The notes: generated from the letters alone by a model not told the origin. A stretch of DNA of 64,000 bases from Robiginitalea aurantiaca (GCF_030380815.1 NZ_JAUDUY010000002.1:248001-312000), one strand, 5' to 3'; numbered from the stretch's first letter, positions 34,740 to 44,218 are shown. Translations and numbers: made by a program.

Positions 34740-36116
34740 TCAAGCACCATCCATGGGCTGCAACAACCTGCGGGTCATATACCTGAAACGAAGATACAAC
34801 ATAATTGATGAGGCCGTAAGGCCCAGCAGGAGCCCAATCCAAATTCCTGTACTTTTCAACGGGGTATGTAGTCCGAGGTAAAACGAAAAAGGAAACCCGA
34901 TGCCCCAATAGGCTACCAGGGTTAAAAGTGTGGGTATACGCACATCCTGAAGGCCGCGCAACGCTCCGAGGACAACGACCTGTAACCCATCGGATATTTG
35001 AAAAAACGCAGCGACCAGAAGCAGGCGGGCCGCTATAGCAAGTACCTCTGTATTATCCGCCTGATTGCTCAAATCATTTACATCCAGGTACATCGTAGGG
35101 AGCAGGTTTCTTCCCAAAAGGAATAAAACGGCAAAACCGATCTCCAGAAGTATGGTCATCAGGAATATAGAAGTAGCCACCCTTTTGAGTTCGGGAAAAT
35201 TTCCGGAGCCCTTCTGATTTCCAACACGAATCATTGCAGCAACCCCAAGTCCCATTCCAAACATAAAGGTCATGCTGCTGAGGTTCAGGGCAATTTGATT
35301 CGCGGCCTGAGGGTTCTTGCCCAGAATGCCACTCATCCATATGGCAGCCGTGAATATCGCCACTTCAAAAAACATTTGAAGGGCGGAGGGAAAGCCCAGG
35401 TTTGCAATTTTGCGAATAAGTCTTCGCTCCACCTGCCGAAATCGGAGTTTCTCGACGAATCCCCTGAAGAAAGGACGACGCACAAAGATCCACCAGAGGA
35501 AAAAGACCATACAAATCCTCGAAGCCAGTGTTCCTATGGCCGCCCCGACAATCCCGAGTTTGGGAAAACCGAACATCCCAAAAATCAGAAGGTAATTCAG
35601 AACGATGTTGATGACATTCGCGAGAATTGTGGCATACATCGGATACCGCGTTTTGGAAAGACCTTCCGAGAACTGTTTGAGCGCCTGAAATACGATTAGC
35701 GGGATCAGGGACAAAGCCACGAGATCCAGGTAGGGTATTGCCAGAAGGACAACTTCTTCTGGTTGATCCATCAGGTACATCAGGGGTTTGCACATCAAAA
35801 CGGCCCCAAAAAGGAGCACCCCTAAAAGGGTACAGAGTACCAGTCCGTTTTGAAGCACTCCCCTTCCCTCCCGGGCATCCCCCGCCCCTTCTGCCTCTGC
35901 TACCAGGGGGGTTATGGCTGTGGAAAATCCGATCCCCAGGGACATGGCGATAAATACAAAACTATTCCCCAGGGAAACCGCTGCCAGTTCTGCGGTTCCC
36001 AGCTGACCCACCATAACATTGTCTGCAAAGGCCACAAAAGTGTGACCCAGCATCCCCAGAATGACGGGGCTTGCGAGCCGTATATTATAGCGAAATTCAC
36101 GGGTATACTGTTTCAA
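34740..36116 (-). CDS. MATE family multidrug/cation antiporter
   Basis: 458 residues with about twelve hydrophobic segments arranged as two repeats, typical of NorM-type MATE exporters (MatE domain twice). Notable stretches: IRLASPVILGMLGHTFVAF, DNVMVGQLGTAELAA, QALKQFSEGLSKTRYPM, and GVAAMIRVGNQKGSG. Exports drugs or metabolites in exchange for Na+ or H+. It has no regulator beside it. Predicted substrate unknown. Confidence 0.9.
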   Translation of the reverse strand: MKQYTREFRYNIRLASPVILGMLGHTFVAFADNVMVGQLGTAELAAVSLGNSFVFIAMSLGIGFSTAITPLVAEAEGAGDAREGRGVLQNGLVLCTLLGVLLFGAVLMCKPLMYLMDQPEEVVLLAIPYLDLVALSLIPLIVFQALKQFSEGLSKTRYPMYATILANVINIVLNYLLIFGMFGFPKLGIVGAAIGTLASRICMVFFLWWIFVRRPFFRGFVEKLRFRQVERRLIRKIANLGFPSALQMFFEVAIFTAAIWMSGILGKNPQAANQIALNLSSMTFMFGMGLGVAAMIRVGNQKGSGNFPELKRVATSIFLMTILLEIGFAVLFLLGRNLLPTMYLDVNDLSNQADNTEVLAIAARLLLVAAFFQISDGLQVVVLGALRGLQDVRIPTLLTLVAYWGIGFPFSFYLGLHTPLKSTGIWIGLLLGLTASSIMLYLRFRYMTRRLLQPMDGA

Positions 36117-36191
36117 TTCGGTAGGGGTTCAGAATTATTCCGGGATTCAGACCTGTTGGTGCCAAAAGGGCTGTTCCAGCATACAAATTTA

Positions 36192-36971
36192 TTATTGGTC
36201 CGCTACCTTGGCAGCTTCCCAGAACACATCCATTTCCGCAAGGGTCATCTCACTGAGGTTTTTTCCCGCTTCGGCGGCCCTGGATTCGAGATACTTAAAT
36301 CTGTTGATGAATTTTTTATTGGTTCGCTCCAGGGCGTTCTCCGGGTTAACACCCAGAAACCTGGAGTAATTCACCAGTGAAAACAGCACATCACCGAATT
36401 CTGAAGCCACGTCTTCAACACTGCCATTGGTCAGTTCGTCTTCCAACTCCCCGATTTCTTCCTTTACTTTTTCAAGAACCTGCTCGGGACGCTCCCAGTC
36501 AAACCCAACTCCTGCAACTTTTTCCTGGATTCGATTTGCCTTTACAAGGGCTGGAAGGCTATTCGGCACTCCCTCCAGGACGCTTTTCTTACCTTCCTGC
36601 AGTTTGATTTTTTCCCAATTGGCTTTTACTTCCTGCTCCCCTTTAACTTCTGTGTCGGCGTATATGTGCGGATGCCTCCGGATGAGTTTCTCACAGATGT
36701 CGTTGGCGACATCAGCCATATCAAAATCGCGTGTTTCTGAACCGATTTTTGCATAAAAGACAATATGGAGGAGCAAATCACCCAATTCTTTTTTTACCTC
36801 CTCCATATCCTGGTCCAGAATGGCATCGCCCAATTCATAAGTCTCCTCAATGGTGAGGTGCCTCAGGGATTCCATGGTCTGTTTTTTGTCCCAGGGGCAC
36901 TCCGCCCGCAGTTCATCCATAATGGTTAAAAGCCGGTCAAAAGCAGCTAGTTGTTGTGCCCTGGTATTCAT
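36192..36971 (-). CDS. mazG: Nucleoside triphosphate pyrophosphohydrolase MazG
   Basis: Hydrolyses (d)NTPs to monophosphate and PPi, removing noncanonical nucleotides. About 259 residues with two MazG domains: the first has ECPWDKKQTMESLRHLTIEETYE, the EExxE...ExxD metal site and KKELGDLLLHIVFYA; the second WERPEQVLEKVKEEIGELEDEL and EFGDVLFSLVNYSRFL. Starts at ATG 36971 (MNTRAQQLAAFDRLL). The frame continues to 37019, but a good promoter lies at 36988-37015, inside that extension, so the short form is favoured. Divergent from the next gene. Confidence 0.92.
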   Translation of the reverse strand: MNTRAQQLAAFDRLLTIMDELRAECPWDKKQTMESLRHLTIEETYELGDAILDQDMEEVKKELGDLLLHIVFYAKIGSETRDFDMADVANDICEKLIRRHPHIYADTEVKGEQEVKANWEKIKLQEGKKSVLEGVPNSLPALVKANRIQEKVAGVGFDWERPEQVLEKVKEEIGELEDELTNGSVEDVASEFGDVLFSLVNYSRFLGVNPENALERTNKKFINRFKYLESRAAEAGKNLSEMTLAEMDVFWEAAKVADQ

Positions 36972-36987
36972 GGTATTGAAGTTTGGC

Positions 36988-37015
36988 CAAAGGTACAAAT
37001 CCAACATTTTGGCAA
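36988..37015 (-). promoter_or_regulatory. Bacteroidota-type promoter for mazG
   Basis: On the minus strand TTG (37015-37013), 17-base spacer, then TACCTTTG (36995-36988): an excellent consensus match 17 bases before ATG 36971. It decides the mazG start. Confidence 0.6.
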
Positions 37016-37069
37016 CCACTATAAATTCACCTAATTTTAGTCCTACGCGAATCCCTTTAAAACCAACCT

Positions 37070-38704
37070 ATGTCAATTCGATTATTTGCCCTTTTTTTAC
37101 TCTTAGCGGCCTGTGGCCAGCCGGAGTCCTACGACGTTATCATACGCGGAGGCACCGTCTTGGACGGTAGCGGTACCCCTGGATTCAAAGCGGATATTGG
37201 AATCCGTGCAGATACCATATCATTTATCGGAGATTTGTCCGCAGCCCGGACAGCCAATGAAATCAATGCGGAGGGGAAGCAGGTGGCTCCCGGTTTTATC
37301 AACATGCTGAGCTGGGCCAACGTTTCACTTCTGATAGACGGGCGTTCTCAGAGTGATTTGCGACAGGGGGTTACCCTTGAGGTAATGGGGGAAGGACGCT
37401 CCATGGGCCCCCTGAATGACTCAATGAAAAAAAACATGAAAGAAGGGCAACAGGATTTTACATACGAAGTAGCCTGGACCACACTGGGTGAATACCTGGA
37501 ACATTTGGAAAGCAAGGGAGTATCCACGAATATCGCTTCATTTGTGGGCAACGGTACCCTGAGGGAGTACGTAATGGGCTACGAGAACAGGCCTCCCTCC
37601 GATGCAGAGCTCGAAAAGATGAAAGCGCTGACGCGACAGGCCATGGAGGAAGGCGCTGTAGGCTTATCCACTTCCCTCCTGTACGTCCCCAGCGGACACG
37701 CCAGCACCGAAGAGATTACCGAACTCGCTAAAGAAGCTGCAGCCTACCAGGGAATGTATATCTCCCATATCCGGAATGAAGAAGACAGTCTCCTCTTTGC
37801 GATACGCGAGTTGATCGATATCGCAGAAAATGCAGAAATCCGGTCTGAGGTGTATCATTTCAAAGCCTCCGGCCAGGATAACTGGGACCTCCTGGATAGT
37901 GCCATTACCCTGATTGAAGACGCCCGGGCCCGGGGTGTTGAGGTAACTACGGATATGTATATGTACAATGCAAGTTCCACCGGGCTCAATGTCTTGTTAC
38001 CCCCCTGGGCCCGGGAAGGCGGACATGACCAAACCATGGCTTACATAGCCGATCCGGAAAAGAAGGCAAGAATGATACGGGAGGTCAATTTCCACGTCCC
38101 TGCCGAAAACATCCTACTCGTGGGATTTAAAAATAAATCCCTCCGGGGGCTTATTGGTCAGACCCTGGCCGAAGTGGCAGCGACACGCGGAATTTCTCCG
38201 GCTCAGGCCATTGCAGATTTAATATTTGAAGATGACAGCAGAATTCAGGTCGTGTATTTCTCCATGAGTGAAGCCAATATTAAAAAGAAACTGGCCCTGC
38301 CTTATATGGCCGTGTGTTCAGATGCGGGCTCCTATACCAATGAAGGCGTCTTTCTGGAGCAGAGCACCCATCCAAGGGCGTATGGTTCCTTCGCCCGTCT
38401 GCTCTCTCATTTCGTAAGGGAAGAAAAAGTAATTTCCCTCGAGGAAGCCATACGTAGATTGACTTCCCTACCGGCAGAAAACCTGCGCCTTAAACAAAGG
38501 GGAGCTTTAAAACCGGGGTATTTCGCGGATGTGGTGGTTTTTGATGCATCGAATATTCAAGATCATGCAACTTTTGAAGATCCACATCAGTACGCTACCG
38601 GGGTTGAACACGTTTTCGTCAATGGGACGCAAGTAATCTCCGAAGGCGAGCACACGGGCGCCACGCCAGGGCGGTTTGTTAAAGGTCCGGGGTATCGGGA
38701 ATGA
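37070..38704 (+). CDS. N-acyl-D-amino-acid deacylase-like lipoprotein, altered metal site
   Basis: 544 residues, lipobox LLAAC (Cys15). Amidohydrolase superfamily, D-aminoacylase branch: VIIRGGTVLDGSGTPGF at the N-terminus, SHIRNEED and SEVYHFKASG in the middle, SDAGSYT, STHPRAYGSFARLL near the end, and a final PGYFADVVVFDA. The usual HxH after PGFI(D) is missing: the sequence is APGFINMLSWANV, and GEGRSMGP replaces the GNCGxSxAP-type Cys site. It belongs to a subfamily that probably kept the fold but has a changed metal centre. A role in periplasmic peptidoglycan or N-acyl-amino-acid scavenging is only inference. Confidence 0.8.
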   Translation: MSIRLFALFLLLAACGQPESYDVIIRGGTVLDGSGTPGFKADIGIRADTISFIGDLSAARTANEINAEGKQVAPGFINMLSWANVSLLIDGRSQSDLRQGVTLEVMGEGRSMGPLNDSMKKNMKEGQQDFTYEVAWTTLGEYLEHLESKGVSTNIASFVGNGTLREYVMGYENRPPSDAELEKMKALTRQAMEEGAVGLSTSLLYVPSGHASTEEITELAKEAAAYQGMYISHIRNEEDSLLFAIRELIDIAENAEIRSEVYHFKASGQDNWDLLDSAITLIEDARARGVEVTTDMYMYNASSTGLNVLLPPWAREGGHDQTMAYIADPEKKARMIREVNFHVPAENILLVGFKNKSLRGLIGQTLAEVAATRGISPAQAIADLIFEDDSRIQVVYFSMSEANIKKKLALPYMAVCSDAGSYTNEGVFLEQSTHPRAYGSFARLLSHFVREEKVISLEEAIRRLTSLPAENLRLKQRGALKPGYFADVVVFDASNIQDHATFEDPHQYATGVEHVFVNGTQVISEGEHTGATPGRFVKGPGYRE

Positions 38705-38766
38705 TCGCATGAATTTACCCGGAGGCATCTCCAATCTTTCCCTGGAGATAGGAATTCGGCACAAAG

Positions 38767-38790
38767 AAACCCACTATGACGCGTGGGTTT
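38767..38790. terminator. Bidirectional terminator between converging genes
   Basis: AAACCCAC (38767-38774) pairs with GTGGGTTT (38783-38790), loop of 8, with A and T flanks on both sides. It fits the ends of the amidohydrolase (+) and DUF2853 (-) genes. Confidence 0.65.
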
Positions 38791-38811
38791 TCATTTCAAA
38801 TCCCCGTTAAT

Positions 38812-39144
38812 TCAGCTCAGTTCTTCCTGTACCAGGTAGTAAAAAGCGGGACGGCTTTTTTGGTGGATTCCAGACATTTTTCCAGCCACCGCATTGATCG
38901 CAGCCATACCTTTGTCCTTATCGGAAACCCCCAGCGTTTTTTGGACAAAATTCCTCCGTACTGTTTCCAGCTCAGACTCATCGCTAACCGATACCAGGGT
39001 GGCATCTAAATTATCAACCACAGTTTTCAGGCGGTTCACCATGGCATCCAGGCGTTCGTGGTCCACAGAAGCAATTCCGCATTCACTGAGTTGTTGAATA
39101 GCTGTACCTTTTAATTTCGACAACTTTTCTGAAGTGTCACTCAT
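38812..39144 (-). CDS. DUF2853 family protein
   Basis: 110-residue, mostly helical cytoplasmic protein. The pattern SDESELETVRRNFVQKTLGV and the end SRPAFYYLVQEELS agree with DUF2853, a small family with no known function. ATG start at 39144. Upstream intergenic of 160 bases is shared with the divergent SGNH gene. Confidence 0.75.
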   Translation of the reverse strand: MSDTSEKLSKLKGTAIQQLSECGIASVDHERLDAMVNRLKTVVDNLDATLVSVSDESELETVRRNFVQKTLGVSDKDKGMAAINAVAGKMSGIHQKSRPAFYYLVQEELS

Positions 39145-39304
39145 AATTATTGCAATTTCAATTTGATAACGTCTTAGAGCCCTGATTAGGCTTCTTTTCG
39201 CAAGGCCACCTAATTTAATGAATAATTCATAAAAAATCTTCTAATTTTAGGTTTTAATACAACCCGATATCCCGGATATTGCACATCCTGATCATACGCA
39301 CGAA

Positions 39305-40030
39305 ATGAATAGAAATCGCTTCCTCTATCCGATGTCTTGCTCCTGCAAAAAGCTGCAATGCCCTGCCAATACTTTCTTTTATGTACTTCTGCTCGGTCTG
39401 GTGTTTGGGTTTACTGTAAATATTTATCCTCAGGACCCACTTCGTTTTGAATCCGAAATAATCGATCTCAAAGCGAAAACTGACAGTTTGTGGGATCGGG
39501 AGGAAGAAGTATTGCTTTTTACAGGAAGCTCAAGCATTCGTATGTGGGAGGATCTGCAGGAACGATTTTCAAGCCAAAAAATCCTCAATTTAGGTTTTGG
39601 AGGATCTCAGGCCTCAGACCTCCTGTACTACCTGGAGCCCCTGGTGCTTGACTACAGGCCGAAAAAAGTCTTTATCTACGAAGGGGACAATGACCTGGCA
39701 GAAGGCAAAAAAATTCGCGAGGTAATCCTTACGCTTCAGGAAATCACAAAAAGACTTGATCAAGCCTTGCCGGGTATTCCCATTGTTATTATTTCTGCAA
39801 AACCCAGTATCAGCCGCTGGAACCTCAGAAGGAAATACAGGAAACTCAACCGGAAACTCGAACGCTGGACCAGCCGACAGGAAACACTGGATTTTGTCGA
39901 TGTATGGAACCCGATGCTCACAGATAAAACATTGAATGACTCCCTGTTCATAGATGATGGACTCCACATGAATGAATCGGGGTACGACATCTGGGAAAAA
40001 GCCCTCGCACCTTTTATCACAACCGATTAA
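39305..40030 (+). CDS. Secreted or anchored SGNH/GDSL hydrolase
   Basis: 241 residues. A hydrophobic segment (about 23-42) acts as signal or anchor. SGNH blocks: FTGSSSIRMW (nucleophile Ser), LGFGGSQASDL (Gly), YEGDND (Asn), and DGLHMNESGYDIW (Asp and His). The family removes acyl or acetyl groups, often from polysaccharides. It sits 10 bases before a GH20 hexosaminidase, so joint action on acetylated amino-sugar polymers is plausible; unproven. Confidence 0.85.
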   Translation: MNRNRFLYPMSCSCKKLQCPANTFFYVLLLGLVFGFTVNIYPQDPLRFESEIIDLKAKTDSLWDREEEVLLFTGSSSIRMWEDLQERFSSQKILNLGFGGSQASDLLYYLEPLVLDYRPKKVFIYEGDNDLAEGKKIREVILTLQEITKRLDQALPGIPIVIISAKPSISRWNLRRKYRKLNRKLERWTSRQETLDFVDVWNPMLTDKTLNDSLFIDDGLHMNESGYDIWEKALAPFITTD

Positions 40031-40040
40031 ACTGTTCTAA

Positions 40041-41672
40041 ATGGAAAACCCTAAAAATAATTACCGTCCTTTCTGGCAGCTACCCTTATTCTTTGTCCTT
40101 ACCCTCTCCCTGGGTTGTAGTGAAACCCAAAAATTACCAGAATTGGTCTTGCCTGAAACCGATCTGTCCTCTGAGGCGTTGCTGCCAAAACCCCTGGAGG
40201 TTATCGGGAATCAGACCGCATTTGCGCTGGATCAGTACAGTGCCATTTACACCGTGGAGGGCGAAGCATCCTTCTCCGGAGTGGGCGAATACCTTTCGCA
40301 GGAAATCGCAGGGGTCACAAAATTGACACTACCCCTGAATCCGGATTCCATGGAGGGTCCATTTCGCGGAATCTACCTGAATAAAAACCAGGGAATGGAC
40401 CAGGAGGCCTATGAATTGGCGATAGTTCGGGATAGCATCTTATTGACTGCATCAACTGCGGAAGGGGCATTTCGAGGGGTGCAAACCCTGCGTCAACTCA
40501 TACCTGAATACGCCAATGATACGCTTGGTGCGAATCCGGTATGGGTAATACCCGGGGGGTTGATCAAAGACAAACCTGCATTCACATATCGCGGAAGCAT
40601 GCTCGATGTTGCCCGGCACTTTTTTAGTGTGGAAGACGTAAAGAAATACCTGGACGTACTCGCCTATTACAAAATGAATTATCTGCACCTGCATCTCACT
40701 GACGACCAGGGCTGGCGAATTGAAATTACTTCCTGGCCCAAACTAACGGAGGTTGGCGGGCAAACAGAGGTCGGAGGTGGATCGGGCGGTTTTTACACCC
40801 AGGAAGATTTCAAAGACCTCGTTGCTTATGCCTCTCAAAGGTTTATTACCCTTGTACCTGAAGTGGATATGCCCGGACATACGAATGCTGCTTCTGTCTC
40901 CTATCCTTTTCTCAATGGGAACGGTAAAACCCCCAAACCTTACACCGGCATGCGGGTCGGGTTCAGCACGCTGGATACCCGGAAGGACACCGTATACCAA
41001 TTTATCGACGACGTGGTCAGGGAAATTTCTGCCATGAGCCCCGGCCCCTATTTCCATATTGGAGGGGATGAAAGCCATGCGACCAAACCTTCAGATTACG
41101 CCTATTTTATCAAAAGGGTTGTCCCGATTGTCCGTAAATATGGGAAGACACCCATGGGGTGGGATGAAGTGGCTACAGTTTCTCTGGATTCCAATGTGGT
41201 CGCCCAGTTCTGGCAGGATGAGGAGAACGCTGAAAAAGCCGTTGAACAGGGCATGAAAGTACTGATGTCCCCTGCAAAAAGAGCTTATCTGGATATGTCG
41301 TACGACAGTATTTCGAAATTCGGCCTCCATTGGGCGGCATATATCCCGGTAGAGCGTGCCTATTCCTGGACCCCTGATCTTTATGCAAAAAATGTCCCGA
41401 GGGAAGCCATACTTGGGGTTGAAGCCCCTTTGTGGTCAGAAACCATAAGCACGATGGAAGAGTTGGAATACCTTGCTTTTCCGCGTTTGCTGGGAATTGC
41501 TGAAATCGGATGGACCGAAACATCCAAAAGGTCATGGGAGGATTACAAAACAAGGCTCGCGGGGCAGATCCCGTATTTTCGCAGGCGAAATATTCAGTTC
41601 TATCCCTCCAGGCAGGTGCCCTGGAATGAGCCGGACTCCCTCCTTCCCTGGTATAAAAACCGGACTAAGTAA
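40041..41672 (+). CDS. Beta-N-acetylhexosaminidase, GH20, lipoprotein
   Basis: Removes terminal GlcNAc/GalNAc from chitin- or peptidoglycan-derived oligosaccharides. Lipobox LSLGC (Cys26). An N-terminal GH20b domain (about 45-180) precedes the (beta/alpha)8 barrel beginning RGSMLDVARHFF; HLHLTDDQGWRIEI, EVDMPGHTNAA and the catalytic HIGGDESH pair Asp-Glu (near 336-343) are present, with a GVEAPLWSET loop and WTETSKRSWEDY near the C-terminus. 543 residues, usual for Bacteroidota. Downstream of the SGNH gene in a probable operon. Confidence 0.93.
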   Translation: MENPKNNYRPFWQLPLFFVLTLSLGCSETQKLPELVLPETDLSSEALLPKPLEVIGNQTAFALDQYSAIYTVEGEASFSGVGEYLSQEIAGVTKLTLPLNPDSMEGPFRGIYLNKNQGMDQEAYELAIVRDSILLTASTAEGAFRGVQTLRQLIPEYANDTLGANPVWVIPGGLIKDKPAFTYRGSMLDVARHFFSVEDVKKYLDVLAYYKMNYLHLHLTDDQGWRIEITSWPKLTEVGGQTEVGGGSGGFYTQEDFKDLVAYASQRFITLVPEVDMPGHTNAASVSYPFLNGNGKTPKPYTGMRVGFSTLDTRKDTVYQFIDDVVREISAMSPGPYFHIGGDESHATKPSDYAYFIKRVVPIVRKYGKTPMGWDEVATVSLDSNVVAQFWQDEENAEKAVEQGMKVLMSPAKRAYLDMSYDSISKFGLHWAAYIPVERAYSWTPDLYAKNVPREAILGVEAPLWSETISTMEELEYLAFPRLLGIAEIGWTETSKRSWEDYKTRLAGQIPYFRRRNIQFYPSRQVPWNEPDSLLPWYKNRTK

Positions 41673-41760
41673 ACGTTGAAAAGTACGCAGGGCAGACAGA
41701 AAAAGTACGTGCCTGATGCCCCCTTTGGTCAGAACCTTGTGATAGGGTATTTGTCCAGGA

Positions 41761-42216
41761 CTAATTGGCCGCAGTTTCTGCTTCCTCCCCCGGGGTCTCC
41801 TCATCGGGTTCCGTATCGGATTCCGGATCTGAAAAATCTGCCATTTTGTGTTCTACCAACAGATTATACCACTGGATGACCTTTTTAATGTCGCTCGGAT
41901 AGACCCGATCTTCATCGTAATTGGGAAGTACATCGAAAAAGTATTCCTCAAGGGCCAGTTTCCCTGCCTTAGGTGCAACCGAAGCTTTGGATCCGTTTTC
42001 TTTTTCCTTAATTTTTTGAAAGACTTCTCTCAGGGGAAGTTCCTCTTCAAGGGTGTAAATGGCAATCTCAGACAGCACGCTGATATTATTGGCTATACCA
42101 ACCGAAATCTTTTTTCCATCAATCAGAGACTGGGCCACCAGTCCGGACCTGGTTTGGGTTACCAGTTGATACAACCCCGGTTTTCCCCCTATGGATAATA
42201 TTTTGTCTAAACTCAT
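41761..42216 (-). CDS. DUF5606 domain protein
   Basis: 151 residues. The N-terminal 60 residues (MSLDKILSIGGKPGLYQLVT, LVAQSLIDGKKISVG, FSYELSEIAIYT-like strand) match DUF5606, a Bacteroidota family that usually lies beside def and ruvX as here. The C-terminal tail (about 132-151) is Glu/Asp/Pro-rich, low complexity. Function unknown; no signal peptide. Confidence 0.75.
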   Translation of the reverse strand: MSLDKILSIGGKPGLYQLVTQTRSGLVAQSLIDGKKISVGIANNISVLSEIAIYTLEEELPLREVFQKIKEKENGSKASVAPKAGKLALEEYFFDVLPNYDEDRVYPSDIKKVIQWYNLLVEHKMADFSDPESDTEPDEETPGEEAETAAN

Positions 42217-42305
42217 AGTCTAAAATGCAGGTGCAAATATGATAAATTCTTTGAAATGGGAAGGCCGATTTAAATTCAAAACTGAAAAAGAAGCAAGCCC
42301 GCCGG

Positions 42306-42896
42306 TTAACGCATTCGCTTTTGTGCCGGAAAACGCATTTTGTAGTCCACCGATATCTTGCCCTTTGAAATATTGCCAAGCTTGCCTTTGAGCAATCGGC
42401 GTTTGAGGGAGGAAATTTTGTCGGTAAACAAAATGCCTTCAATATGGTCGTATTCATGTTGGATAACCCTGGCGAGCAGACCATCAAAGACTTCCGTATG
42501 CGGTTGAAAATCTGCATCCATGTAGCTCAATGTAATTTCGGGATGCCTGCTGACATCTTCCCGTATATCTGGTATACTCAAACAGCCTTCATTGAAGGCC
42601 CACTTTGATCCTGTTTCCGATTCCATCCGGGCATTTATAAAAACCCGCTTAAAACCTCTGAGTACATCACGCTCTGCCTCGGAGAACTCCTCATCTTCTG
42701 CAAAAGGGCTCGTATCCACCAAAAAAAGGCGTATCGGTTTACCGACCTGAGGGGCCGCCAGTCCCACTCCGTTCGCCTGATACATGGTCTTCCACATATT
42801 GTCTATCAGGGTTTGCAGTTCCGGGTAGTCCGAATCGATTTCCGCACACATTTTCCGCAAAACCGGATCTCCATAGGCTACAATAGGTAAAATCAT
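42306..42896 (-). CDS. def: Peptide deformylase
   Basis: Removes the N-formyl group from new proteins. All three metal motifs are present: GVGLAAPQVG (near 43-52), EGCLSIPD and QHEYDHIEG. 196 residues, type I. ATG 42896 overlaps the ruvX stop as ATGA, so it is coupled with ruvX. Zinc/iron enzyme in the cytoplasm. Confidence 0.95.
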   Translation of the reverse strand: MILPIVAYGDPVLRKMCAEIDSDYPELQTLIDNMWKTMYQANGVGLAAPQVGKPIRLFLVDTSPFAEDEEFSEAERDVLRGFKRVFINARMESETGSKWAFNEGCLSIPDIREDVSRHPEITLSYMDADFQPHTEVFDGLLARVIQHEYDHIEGILFTDKISSLKRRLLKGKLGNISKGKISVDYKMRFPAQKRMR

Positions 42897-43315
42897 AAAG
42901 TTTTCCTGCTTAAAAACGATTGTAATATAAGGGTGGCACTAATTTCGTCAAGGGCCCCCTTTTGTCTTCTTTTTTTCTTCTTCATACCCCCGTCGATCAT
43001 TGCGCGAAGCGCCATTTTGGAGGTAAAGCGTTCATCTTCCCTCGAAACCGGCATCTTCGGATAGCGCTTGCTGAATTCCAGCAAAAATTTTCCGATGGCA
43101 CCTTCCACTTCCGAAGGGGTGTTATCCATTTGTTTGGGTTCTCCCACGACAATACGCTCCACATCTTCTTCCTTCAAATACGTATCCAAAAAGGTCCATA
43201 AATCTTCCGTAGGTACCGTGGTCAAGCCGGAGGCGATAAGCTGGAACGGATCTGTAACCGCTACCCCTGTCCTCCTGATTCCATAATCCAATGCCAAAAT
43301 ACGTGCCAATCCCAA
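42893..43315 (-). CDS. ruvX: Holliday junction resolvase-like RuvX/YqgF
   Basis: RNase H-fold nuclease implicated in 16S rRNA 5' processing and Holliday junction cleavage. ALDYGIRRTGVAVTD holds the first catalytic Asp, with VVGEPKQMDNTPSEVE and DERFTSKMA for further catalytic residues. 140 residues. Start is TTG 43315 (MGLARILALDYG), since no ATG or GTG lies upstream near enough; a TATTTTTG element sits just before it. Confidence 0.9.
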   Translation of the reverse strand: MGLARILALDYGIRRTGVAVTDPFQLIASGLTTVPTEDLWTFLDTYLKEEDVERIVVGEPKQMDNTPSEVEGAIGKFLLEFSKRYPKMPVSREDERFTSKMALRAMIDGGMKKKKRRQKGALDEISATLILQSFLSRKTL

Positions 43316-43323
43316 AATTTCTG

Positions 43324-43331
43324 CAAAAATA
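43324..43331 (-). promoter_or_regulatory. -7 element for ruvX-def
   Basis: TATTTTTG on the minus strand, 8 bases before the ruvX TTG start. No strong -33 at the usual spacing. Confidence 0.35.
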
Positions 43332-43381
43332 AACTATTCAAAGCAAAGCGCTTAAAATTCGTATAAATATGGAGGCGTTCC

Positions 43382-43389
43382 TATATTTG
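43382..43389 (+). promoter_or_regulatory. -7 element for dapD
   Basis: TATATTTG fits TAnnTTTG, 13 bases before ATG 43403, implying a very short leader. No -33 TTG at the usual spacing. Confidence 0.35.
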
Positions 43390-43402
43390 CCGAAAATCGA
43401 TT

Positions 43403-44218
43403 ATGGAACACCTACGTTCGACGATAGAAGCCGCATGGGATAACCGGGAACTTTTGAAAGAACCCAAAACCCGAGATGCCATCCGGGAGGTCGTGGATGC
43501 CATAGATAAAGGCACGCTGAGGTGTGCAAGTCCCGGGACGGATGGGTGGATCATCAATGAATGGGTCAAAAAGGCAGTTGTACTTTATTTTCCCATTCAG
43601 AAAATGGAGACCCAGGAGGTTGGCATTTTCGAGTATCATGATAAAATTCCACTTAAAAAAGGATATGAATCCAGGGGTATCCGTGTGGTACCCCATGCCG
43701 TAGCCCGCCATGGTGCGTATATCGCTCCGGGCACAATCCTGATGCCGAGTTACGTAAATATCGGCGCGTATGTGGATGAGGGAACCATGGTGGATACCTG
43801 GGCTACCGTCGGAAGCTGTGCCCAAATTGGAAAAAACGTTCACCTGAGTGGTGGCGTGGGTATAGGAGGCGTTCTCGAACCGCTTCAGGCATCTCCGGTC
43901 ATCATAGAGGATAATGCATTTATCGGGAGCAGGTCTATTGTTGTGGAAGGCGTTCGGGTGGAAAATGAAGCTGTATTGGGTGCCAACGTTGTATTGACAG
44001 CTTCAACGAGAATAATCGATGTGAGCGGTGCAGAACCCGTGGAGTACAAAGGGCGTATTCCTGCCCGTTCAGTAGTCATACCGGGAACATATACCAAGAC
44101 ATTCCCGGCAGGTGATTACCAGGTTCCCTGTGCACTAATCATCGGAAAACGCAAGGAAAGCACCGATAAGAAAACCTCCCTGAACGATGCCCTGAGGACT
44201 TACAGCGTATCGGTTTAA
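43403..44218 (+). CDS. dapD: Tetrahydrodipicolinate N-succinyltransferase
   Basis: Succinyl-CoA-dependent step of the lysine/diaminopimelate pathway. 271 residues. Left-handed beta-helix hexapeptide repeats are seen between about 110 and 230 (IGAYVDEGTMVDTWATVGSC, IGKNVHLSGGVGIGGVLEP, ANVVLTASTRIIDV). The N-terminal helical domain and the C-terminal tail are normal. lysA, the last step of the pathway, is also in the window at 60506. ATG start. Confidence 0.95.
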   Translation: MEHLRSTIEAAWDNRELLKEPKTRDAIREVVDAIDKGTLRCASPGTDGWIINEWVKKAVVLYFPIQKMETQEVGIFEYHDKIPLKKGYESRGIRVVPHAVARHGAYIAPGTILMPSYVNIGAYVDEGTMVDTWATVGSCAQIGKNVHLSGGVGIGGVLEPLQASPVIIEDNAFIGSRSIVVEGVRVENEAVLGANVVLTASTRIIDVSGAEPVEYKGRIPARSVVIPGTYTKTFPAGDYQVPCALIIGKRKESTDKKTSLNDALRTYSVSV

